Positions 1 to 5,092 of a stretch of DNA of 5,092 bases are shown piece after piece (position 1 is the first letter of the stretch; every line of letters begins with the position of its first letter). The stretch spans positions 1-5,092 of the forward strand of contig JANYEO010000180.1 of the NCBI GenBank assembly GCA_025363025.1. The letters are read 5' to 3'. The notes beneath the pieces were generated by a model that was not told where the DNA came from, made no database searches, and worked only from the letters and a program-made list of their open reading frames with translations. Source of the DNA: Opitutia bacterium (lineage in GTDB: Bacteria > Verrucomicrobiota > Verrucomicrobiia > Opitutales > JANYEO01). The translations under genes were made by a program, and so were the position numbers.

Positions 1-5
1 GGAAG

Positions 6-89
6 TTGTAGAACTAAGTGGCGAAGGTACATACGGTACTTGAGGCAGAGCAACCGACTACAAACTCATAAATCCTGTATTATGCAGCG
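6..89 (+). repeat. Dispersed intergenic repeat, copy A
   Basis: This non-coding block upstream of pckG resembles two other places in the window. Positions 6-65 align without gaps to 2081-2140 (copy C), with about 44 of 60 bases identical by hand count. Positions 51-86 match the reverse complement of 1970-2005 (copy B) at about 30 of 36 bases. The best conserved part is two GTAC tetranucleotides (27-30 and 36-39) nine bases apart, start to start, followed by a TTGAGG-like stretch and a CAACCGAC box. The GTAC pair can form a small hairpin. No reading frame is maintained across the copies, so it is a nucleic-acid repeat rather than a gene remnant. Its left limit may lie before the window starts. 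Its function is unknown. Confidence 0.75.
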
Positions 90-100
90 GTCTGTGTTTG

Positions 101-133
101 CTTGAGGCTTGACCTTATACGCCAAGCCTCAAG
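101..133 (+). promoter_or_regulatory. Perfect 11-bp stem-loop in the pckG leader
   Basis: Positions 101-111 (CTTGAGGCTTG) are the exact reverse complement of 123-133, around an 11-base loop. Across a small internal loop the stem can continue with TGTG at 93-96 and CACA at 137-140. It ends 12-19 bases before the chosen pckG ATG. No U-run follows directly, only a weak pyrimidine stretch (CCCTTATTTCCT), so it is not a classical intrinsic terminator for an upstream gene. A leader hairpin that affects translation or RNA stability of pckG is an inference. The pairing itself is seen directly. Confidence 0.7.
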
Positions 134-152
134 GCTCACACCCTTATTTCCT

Positions 153-1955
153 ATGCTCAATAAGCCAAAAACAAAACATTCTGCCCTCCTCAAGTGGGTG
201 GAAAAAATGGTGACCATGTGCAAACCCTCCGCGGTGCATTGGTGCGATGGCTCCGAAGCCGAAGCCGCCCAGCTCTTTGAAGGGATGGAAAAAGCAGGGC
301 AATGCATTCGCCTAAATCCTAAAACCCGGCCCAATAGCTACCTGTTTCGGTCGGACCCACGGGACGTCGCCCGGGTAGAAAGCCGCACCTTTATTTGTAG
401 CTATAGTAAAGACGATGCCGGGCCTACCAATAATTGGGAGAACCCACGCACCATGCGCCGCAAACTCAAAGACCTCTTTGAAGGCTGCATGCAAGGCCGT
501 ACAATGTATGTCGTCCCCTTTTGCATGGGGCCGATAGACTCTCCTATGGCTCAATTCGGCGTACAAGTAACAGATTCTGCCTACGCCGTAGCCAATATGC
601 GTATTATGACCCGCATGGGGGATCCTGTCCTCGCCGCCATGGGGGAAGACAAATTCATCGTTACTTGCCTGCACTCCGTCGGCGTCCCCCTTCAGCCCGG
701 CCAGGCAGACAGTACATGGCCTTGTAATCCGGAAAACACCCATATTGTCCACTTCCCGGAAGAACGCTCCATCGTCTCCTTCGGTAGTGGATACGGAGGC
801 AATGCTTTACTCGGGAAGAAATGCTTTGCCCTGCGCATCGCCTCAAACATGGCCCGGGACGAAGGCTGGATGGCCGAGCATATGCTCATTTTAGGGGTAG
901 AAGACCCATCAGGGCAAAAAACTTATGTAACCGCCGCCTTCCCCAGCGCCTGTGGCAAAACCAATTTTGCCATGCTCATCCCCCCCGCAGAAATGCAAAA
1001 AGAAGGCTGGAAGGTTACAACCGTGGGGGACGACATTGCCTGGATAAAACCAGGGCCTGGGGGCCAATTATACGCGATCAACCCCGAGGCCGGCTTCTTT
1101 GGAGTGGCCCCAGGGACATCCGAGGCCACAAACCCCAATGCCATGGCCTCCTGCAGGAAGGATACCATCTTTACTAACGTCGCTTTAACTGATGACGGAG
1201 ACGTCTGGTGGGAGGGCATGACGGATACCCCCCCCGCCCACCTGATCGATTGGACAGGCAAAGATTGGACCCCGGACTGCGGCCGCCCAAGCTCCCACCC
1301 CAATGCCCGGTTTACCGCCCCCGTTAAAAACTGCCCCTGCCTAGATTCGGAATTTGATAACCCTCAAGGCGTGCCCATCAAAGCCTTTATCTTTGGTGGC
1401 CGACGGATGAGCGATATCCCGCTTGTCTACCAATCCTTTAACTGGACATCCGGCGTTTACATCGGCGCCACCCTATGCTCAGAGCGTACTGCCGCTGCCG
1501 AAGGTACCCTGGGTGAACTGCGGAGCGACCCTATGGCCATGCTCCCCTTCTGCGGCTACAATATGGGGGACTATTTCCGCCATTACGTCACCGTTGGCAA
1601 ACATTTGGAAGAAACCCCACGCGTCTTCCACGTCAACTGGTTTAGGAAAGATGATAACGGCAAGTTCTTTTGGCCAGGCTACCGGGAAAATATGCGCGTC
1701 CTCAAATGGATCATCCAACGCTCCAACGGCCAAGGAAACTCTAAAGAGTCCCCCATTGGTTGGATGCCCCGGTACGAAGATATCGACTGGGCCGGGCTAG
1801 ACTTCCCCCGCGAACGGTGGGATAAACTCATGGCCTACGATCGCAACCGCATAAAAGAACTCGTCCTCCAATACGACCGCTTCTTTATTCAGCTCTACGA
1901 TCGCCTCCCCAAAGAACTCCTCTTTGAGCGGGAACTGCTACTGTGCCGGTTATAG
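153..1955 (+). CDS. pckG: Phosphoenolpyruvate carboxykinase (GTP)
   Basis: This cytosolic enzyme catalyses oxaloacetate + GTP to phosphoenolpyruvate + CO2 + GDP, the entry step of gluconeogenesis. The product is 600 residues, the usual length for the GTP family, and appears complete. Numbering from the ATG at 153, visible motifs are: an N-terminal segment ending in HWCDGS (about 29-34); substrate-binding VESRTF (75-80); GRTMYVVPFCMGP (115-127); the KK and AEH metal-site region (222-243); the P-loop PSACGKTNFAM (264-274) with the GTP-family reactive cysteine C267 and K269/T270; kinase-2 VGDDIAW (291-297); GGRRMSDIPLVYQSFNW (415-431); and the guanine-binding region around WF (496-497) and KFFWPGYREN (504-513). 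ATP-type PEPCK lacks this set. A TTG start at 102 is open in frame, but it would put the leader hairpin in the coding region and add 17 residues that do not look like the family. Neither start has a good Shine-Dalgarno sequence. The gene converges on mrdA. Confidence 0.96.
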   Translation: MLNKPKTKHSALLKWVEKMVTMCKPSAVHWCDGSEAEAAQLFEGMEKAGQCIRLNPKTRPNSYLFRSDPRDVARVESRTFICSYSKDDAGPTNNWENPRTMRRKLKDLFEGCMQGRTMYVVPFCMGPIDSPMAQFGVQVTDSAYAVANMRIMTRMGDPVLAAMGEDKFIVTCLHSVGVPLQPGQADSTWPCNPENTHIVHFPEERSIVSFGSGYGGNALLGKKCFALRIASNMARDEGWMAEHMLILGVEDPSGQKTYVTAAFPSACGKTNFAMLIPPAEMQKEGWKVTTVGDDIAWIKPGPGGQLYAINPEAGFFGVAPGTSEATNPNAMASCRKDTIFTNVALTDDGDVWWEGMTDTPPAHLIDWTGKDWTPDCGRPSSHPNARFTAPVKNCPCLDSEFDNPQGVPIKAFIFGGRRMSDIPLVYQSFNWTSGVYIGATLCSERTAAAEGTLGELRSDPMAMLPFCGYNMGDYFRHYVTVGKHLEETPRVFHVNWFRKDDNGKFFWPGYRENMRVLKWIIQRSNGQGNSKESPIGWMPRYEDIDWAGLDFPRERWDKLMAYDRNRIKELVLQYDRFFIQLYDRLPKELLFERELLLCRL

Positions 1956-1969
1956 ATAAGCAGAGCGAT

Positions 1970-2012
1970 TGCAGAATGCATGCTTTATGAGTTTTTGGTC
2001 GGTTGTTGTTCC
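1970..2012 (-). repeat. Dispersed intergenic repeat, copy B (inverted, partial)
   Basis: Read on the minus strand, this block contains the CAACCGAC box and the following AAACTCATAAA stretch of copy A, with about 30 of 36 bases matching 51-86. It also matches copy C: 1991-2012 is the reverse complement of 2119-2140 at 21 of 22 bases, and the one difference would be a G-U pair in RNA. The GTAC-9-GTAC core is absent, so only the right half of the repeat is present. It starts about 15 bases after the pckG stop codon. With copy A it therefore flanks pckG in inverted orientation. Confidence 0.75.
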
Positions 2013-2025
2013 ACAGCAGTCCCAT

Positions 2026-2047
2026 AAAGGCAAAGGCTAATGCTAAT
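2026..2047 (+). repeat. Two adjacent tandem hexamer pairs
   Basis: AAAGGC occurs twice in tandem (2026-2037). GCTAAT then occurs twice in tandem (2036-2047), sharing two bases with the first pair. The stretch lies between repeat copy B and the left arm of the long inverted repeat. It may be slippage debris at the edge of an inserted element. It is too short to carry a firm meaning. Confidence 0.35.
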
Positions 2048-2171
2048 CCCAGCCCTTAGGAGGCTCCTATTTTAAGGAATTTGTAGGGCGGAGCGACGAG
2101 TGTACATACAGTACTCGAGGAGCAACAACCGACCAAAAACTTAAAAGATGGGCCTCCTAGGGGCTGGGATT
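2045..2171. repeat. Long inverted repeat enclosing copy C; possible MITE-like element or terminator
   Basis: The left arm 2045-2064 is the reverse complement of 2152-2171 at 19 of 20 bases; the single difference is a G-U pair on plus-strand RNA. After a short imperfect stretch, TTTTAAG (2070-2076) pairs perfectly with CTTAAAA (2140-2146). The arms enclose about 63 bases, nearly all repeat copy C. The right arm covers the last codons and the stop codon of mrdA. Terminal inverted repeats around a small non-coding core fit a miniature mobile element, but I see no clear target-site duplication. The structure could also act as a shared 3' hairpin for the convergent pckG and mrdA transcripts, though it has no typical U-tract at its base. 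The pairing is observed; the role is inferred. Confidence 0.7.
2081..2143 (+). repeat. Dispersed intergenic repeat, copy C
   Basis: This block aligns without gaps to copy A over 60 bases (about 44 identical) and has the same GTAC pair (2102-2105 and 2111-2114) with the same nine-base spacing. The core can fold as CGAGT (2097-2101) with ACTCG (2113-2117), a stronger stem than in copy A, and it includes a CTCGAG palindrome. Its right half (2119-2140) is complementary to copy B. The copy lies wholly between the arms of the long inverted repeat. It has no coding potential that survives comparison among copies. Confidence 0.75.
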
Positions 2172-4019
2172 GAGGTAGGCTTCAAGGACCGCCCTAGCCG
2201 GCGGACACGCCGTGGTGCCACCCTGGAAGCGATCAGCCTTATCGACTTCTTCGACGAGGACACATACGGCAATTTTCGGATCATCAACAGGGGCAAAGGC
2301 AATGCTCCAGGCCAAATCGATATCTTTTTTAACATTGATTTGGGCTGTTCCTGTTTTGGCTGCGATGCGGACACCGGGGATTTGCATGCGTTTACCCGTG
2401 CCTATTTGGGTCGTTAGCTCCATCGCATGGATGAGGCGGGCGTAATCTTCCCTGGGGAGGCCAATGAGCTCTGTGTGCTGCTTGGGCCGGTTAGCATCAT
2501 GTAAGAAGGTTGGCACAGTCGTGCATTCTCCTCTGGCTAAAGAAGCCGCAAAACAAGCCATTTGCAACGGTGTTGTTAAGAGAAAGCCTTGGCCAATCGC
2601 CGTATTCGCCGTATCTCCGCCAAACCAATTGGCCCCGCGATTTTCCTTTTTCCAAGTAGGGGTCGGCACAAGCATCCGGCGGGTTTCATAAGGGAGCTCC
2701 AGCCCCGTCGGCTTATCTAACCCATAACGACAAGCCTCCGCAGCTAAAGCCTCTGGCCCCACATCCAGCGCCAACTGGTAAAAGAAAGGGTTACAGCTAT
2801 AAGCAATCGCTTCATCTAAATGAACCACTCCATGCCCCGAGCGCTTCATACAAGGGAAAAGCCGGGTGCCGACGCGTAAAGTCCCCACACAATCCGTCTG
2901 CCGTGTTTCAGGCAAAATCCCTGCTCGGAGCCCCGCTAAGGCGGTTATCACTTTAAAGGGAGACCCTGGCGGGTACAGCCCTTGTGTCGCCCGGTTAAGC
3001 CAAGCCCCCTGGCTGTTAATCCCTTCATACACCTCATGTGAGATATAGGGGACAAGCGTATTTAAATCGTAACTCGGGTGGCTCGCAAGCGCTAGCACCT
3101 CTCCCGTATCAACGGCTATAGCCACAATGGCCCCCGTCAACCCCTCTAGCGCATGGTCTGCTGCCATTTGCGTCCGTAAATCCAAACTCGTATGCAAGGC
3201 GGGCCCTTGAGTAGACGGGATCTTTTCTATCCGCTCGCACTGAAAGCCCGCTGGGTCTACCAGCCAAATCTCCGCCCCACTCTTCCCCTGGAGGTGCTCA
3301 TCAAAGGCTTTCTCCAGGCCACTGCGCCCTTCTTTTCCCCTCAGGCTAAACGTTTTTAAATGCGTAAAAGCCCCCTGTGTTTCAGGAATATCCAGAGTAG
3401 AGCCTACATAACCTAAAACATGAGCCGCCAAAGCCCCATGCGGATAATAACGTGTACTATCTGTATAAATTTGAACGGCAGACGTAACGGGCAACCGCTC
3501 TGTCAACAGCGCATATTCTTCAAGGGTTAAATCGCGAATCAAAGGAAAGGGCAAAAGCAAGCGCTGGGCAAAATGCCTTTCTAGCTCTTTATCATCGACT
3601 CGTATACGCCGCCTAAGAAGAATGTTTAATTGCGTCAAATAACGCTCTACCACCCATTGACGGCTTTTTTGGCGAATATGAGCCCGGTCCACTTTCTGTC
3701 CGCGGCTTTTAGCCTGCCTTACTTGGCGGTGATATTCTTCACGGAAGGCTGGCCGCAATTCATTCAAATAAATAACAGCGGAAAAAACAGGCCGATTCCC
3801 CACCAGCAACACCCCGCTACGGTCTACAATATTACCCCGTGTGCCTGGTTGCAAAATACGCCGCAAAGACTGCTGCTTTTCTTGCTTAATAAAAGAGTCG
3901 TACTGCACAAGCTGCCGCCACCCAAGCCCAACGACCAAAGTCAAAAATAAGACCCCGAAAATCAGGTAAAAAACACTCAGCCGCGGCGCCTCTTTTTTAT
4001 AGTGTTTTATTTGAGGCAT
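2157..4019 (-). CDS. mrdA: Penicillin-binding protein 2, elongasome peptidoglycan DD-transpeptidase
   Basis: This class B penicillin-binding protein cross-links peptidoglycan during lateral-wall growth with RodA, MreB, MreC and MreD. It has 620 residues, usual for PBP2. A short cytoplasmic N-terminus is followed by one membrane anchor (about residues 14-38), a pedestal/dimerisation domain (about 55-250, starting with GTRGNIVDRSG at 59-69), and a periplasmic transpeptidase domain. All three catalytic motifs are present: SPFK with nucleophile S353 and K356, S408-C-N410, and K555-T-G557. The PPGSPFK context and the YSCNPFF and KTGTAQ segments match the PBP2/FtsI superfamily. The operon position beside mreD favours PBP2 over FtsI. 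The ATG start is 3 bp after the mreD stop and has only a weak Shine-Dalgarno-like ACGAG, so translational coupling is likely. The last residues (NPSP) and the TAG stop lie in a repeat arm. Confidence 0.95.
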   Translation of the reverse strand: MPQIKHYKKEAPRLSVFYLIFGVLFLTLVVGLGWRQLVQYDSFIKQEKQQSLRRILQPGTRGNIVDRSGVLLVGNRPVFSAVIYLNELRPAFREEYHRQVRQAKSRGQKVDRAHIRQKSRQWVVERYLTQLNILLRRRIRVDDKELERHFAQRLLLPFPLIRDLTLEEYALLTERLPVTSAVQIYTDSTRYYPHGALAAHVLGYVGSTLDIPETQGAFTHLKTFSLRGKEGRSGLEKAFDEHLQGKSGAEIWLVDPAGFQCERIEKIPSTQGPALHTSLDLRTQMAADHALEGLTGAIVAIAVDTGEVLALASHPSYDLNTLVPYISHEVYEGINSQGAWLNRATQGLYPPGSPFKVITALAGLRAGILPETRQTDCVGTLRVGTRLFPCMKRSGHGVVHLDEAIAYSCNPFFYQLALDVGPEALAAEACRYGLDKPTGLELPYETRRMLVPTPTWKKENRGANWFGGDTANTAIGQGFLLTTPLQMACFAASLARGECTTVPTFLHDANRPKQHTELIGLPREDYARLIHAMELTTQIGTGKRMQIPGVRIAAKTGTAQINVKKDIDLAWSIAFAPVDDPKIAVCVLVEEVDKADRFQGGTTACPPARAVLEAYLNPSP

Positions 4020-4022
4020 AAA

Positions 4023-4559
4023 TTAAGACTCGTGTGTTGCAGCTGTCGTAACATTGCCCACAGGCAAAATACTTATCAGGCCCAGCCAAATCGGGCTCAT
4101 TATGAAAATAAATAACTCAGAGGCGAGTAAACTCAACCCCAGCTGCTTCCAGTAAGCCCCCTCCTGATAATGCCCACTCCCCATAAAAAGCCCCATCAGT
4201 ATGACAACTAATGCATTCATCACCAAGGCTACTCCCATAAAAGGTAAGTCAGCTTCTTCCCTTAATTTATGACGCAGCCACTGAAGCCCCAAATACCCAC
4301 TCCCGCCTAAAAGAGCCTGCGTGCCCAAGGCCCAGGGCGTAGCTGCATCTAGCCAAAAACCAATGGCCAAAACAACCATGAGTCCCGTGCCAAAAGAAAG
4401 CTTTAAGGCCGGGTAACTCACCCAAAACCCCAGTAAATAAAGCGTCAGCCCCCAGGGGCTCAGCCCACTAGCCAACACTTCTCCGAGCCAAGAGCCAAAA
4501 AAAGTTAAAGCCAAGAGCCCCCAAGCAAATAAACGGCTATGATGCGTCCGTAATCTCAT
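4023..4559 (-). CDS. mreD: Rod shape-determining protein MreD
   Basis: This small polytopic inner-membrane protein belongs to the Rod complex, where it works with MreC and MreB to position wall synthesis. It has 178 residues, within the usual MreD range. The basic N-terminus (MRLRTHHSR) is followed by about five or six hydrophobic segments, roughly at residues 11-29, 34-50, 57-72, 78-94, 106-127 and 138-166. The segment GFWLDAATPWALGTQALL (67-84) has the G-x-x-x-D...P-x-x-LG pattern typical of MreD. Otherwise the family is poorly conserved, so the call rests on this motif, topology, size and position between mreC and mrdA. The start ATG overlaps the mreC stop (ATGA), which indicates coupled translation. 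I see no strong Shine-Dalgarno sequence upstream. Confidence 0.88.
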   Translation of the reverse strand: MRLRTHHSRLFAWGLLALTFFGSWLGEVLASGLSPWGLTLYLLGFWVSYPALKLSFGTGLMVVLAIGFWLDAATPWALGTQALLGGSGYLGLQWLRHKLREEADLPFMGVALVMNALVVILMGLFMGSGHYQEGAYWKQLGLSLLASELFIFIMSPIWLGLISILPVGNVTTAATHES

Positions 4560-5092
4560 TCAGAATAGAAAACTTCTTCTTTATTTGGGAAAATAGGAAG
4601 CAAAACTGCCACTTCCGATAAATCTAAAAGCGATTCAGGCAGATAAACTTCTCCATGCTGGAAGAGCCCATCACTTTCTGTCTCTAACTCCCTCACCCAC
4701 CCGAGCGTCAACCCCCCTGGGAAAACCCCGCCTAAATGAGACGATACAAGCCTTAAAGGATCCCAAGGCGCTGCATGAAAATCCGTTGGTACATTATAAA
4801 CCCCTCCCATCGGTACATCAAAAGGGGCATTCACGCGTCCCTGATAAGTCACGGGTCGTGGGTCCCCATCAAAAGCAACTGCCATGCGGAATAAAGGACT
4901 ACTCGCAAGCTCCACCGTAGCCGTAGCATGCCCCACCTCTACAATGCGCCCCACGACCCCATGGGCGGAAACAACGCCCAATCCTTCTGCCAAGCCATCG
5001 GCAAGCCCTAGGCCAATAATCATTCGGTCCCACCAAGCCGTTGTATCGCGCCGGTATACTCGGGCTACCCGGTATTGAAAGCCTGGGACTTC
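4556..5092 (-). CDS. mreC: Rod shape-determining protein MreC, C-terminal part (5' end outside window)
   Basis: The reading frame is open to the window edge at 5092, giving the last 178 residues. The in-frame ATG at 5021-5023 is internal, because the upstream codons encode good family sequence. MreC is a bitopic periplasmic protein that organises the elongasome and activates PBP2. The visible part begins in the beta-rich domain: RVARVYRRDTTAWWDRMIIG, then LADGLAEGLGVVSAHGVVGRIVEVG (about residues 8-54 of the fragment). This corresponds to the family pattern R-D-x-x-x-W-W ... I-x-x-G-x-x-D-G-(x)-G-x-x-V-V ... G-V-V-G-R-V. Further beta-strand-like sequence follows (YNVPTDF, GGVFPGGLTLGWV, about 105-135), and the protein ends LLPIFPNKEEVFYSE. 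The membrane anchor and coiled coil expected at the N-terminus are not in the window. The stop overlaps the mreD start by 4 bp. Confidence 0.92.
   Translation of the reverse strand, partial: EVPGFQYRVARVYRRDTTAWWDRMIIGLGLADGLAEGLGVVSAHGVVGRIVEVGHATATVELASSPLFRMAVAFDGDPRPVTYQGRVNAPFDVPMGGVYNVPTDFHAAPWDPLRLVSSHLGGVFPGGLTLGWVRELETESDGLFQHGEVYLPESLLDLSEVAVLLPIFPNKEEVFYSE

Noticed and set aside
78..83. TATTAT as a possible -10 box for pckG
   Set aside because: No acceptable -35 element lies about 17 bases upstream; the nearest TTGAGG (40-45) is 32 bases away and belongs to the repeat. One AT-rich hexamer is not enough.
102..152. TTG-initiated 17-residue N-terminal extension of pckG
   Set aside because: The extension is encoded by the leader hairpin, is not family-like, and the ATG at 153 gives the usual 600-residue length with the expected N-terminal helix.
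312..752. Minus-strand open frame opposite pckG
   Set aside because: It is a shadow of the strongly conserved PEPCK frame, with no recognisable domain and no ribosome-binding site.
1956..2000. Classical intrinsic terminator directly after pckG using the TTTTT at 1992-1996
   Set aside because: The upstream sequence forms only short palindromes (ATGCAT, GCATGC) and no GC-rich stem abutting the T-run. The T-run belongs to repeat copy B.
1956..2156. CRISPR array
   Set aside because: The repeats are inverted, unequal in length and not regularly spaced, there is no series of unique spacers, and no cas gene is present.
2292..2306. GGCAAAGGCAATGCT in mrdA resembling GGCAAAGGCTAATGCT at 2029-2044
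   Set aside because: This is a single short match needing a gap, inside a conserved coding segment. Chance is a sufficient explanation.
2148..2417. Plus-strand open frame across the inverted repeat and the mrdA 3' end
   Set aside because: It is antisense to the conserved KTG region of PBP2 and starts inside a repeat arm, so it is most likely a chance frame.

Overview
The window looks like chromosomal DNA from a rod-shaped, Gram-negative-type bacterium. It holds a GTP-dependent phosphoenolpyruvate carboxykinase gene (pckG) on the plus strand. Facing it on the minus strand is a cell-elongation operon, mreC-mreD-mrdA (PBP2). The PEPCK is the GTP-type enzyme, start sites lack a clear Shine-Dalgarno sequence, and the mre genes are tightly packed. 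This is compatible with the PVC superphylum (for example Verrucomicrobiota), but that placement is a guess from general protein character and was not tested.

Layout: positions 1-152 are a non-coding leader holding one copy (A) of an intergenic repeat and a perfect 11-bp stem-loop just before pckG. pckG fills 153-1955. Positions 1956-2156 are a 201-bp convergent intergenic region almost entirely made of repeats: an inverted partial copy (B), a second direct copy (C), and a long inverted repeat around copy C whose right arm runs into the end of mrdA. On the minus strand, mrdA (4019-2157), mreD (4559-4023) and the 3' part of mreC (from 5092, cut by the window edge, to 4556) form one co-directional unit with a 3-bp gap and a 4-bp ATGA overlap.

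How the genes work together: MreC and MreD are membrane scaffold proteins of the Rod/elongasome complex, and PBP2 is its peptidoglycan transpeptidase, so the minus-strand genes form one functional module. mreB is expected upstream, outside the window. rodA, often next to mrdA, does not follow it here. PEPCK makes PEP from oxaloacetate for gluconeogenesis. It is probably a chance neighbour, although PEP is also a precursor of peptidoglycan through MurA.

No new protein system is visible: all four genes belong to well-known families and appear intact. The least explained part is the intergenic repeat family, with its conserved GTAC-9-GTAC core, its copies on both sides of pckG, and the crossing inverted repeats in the convergent region.
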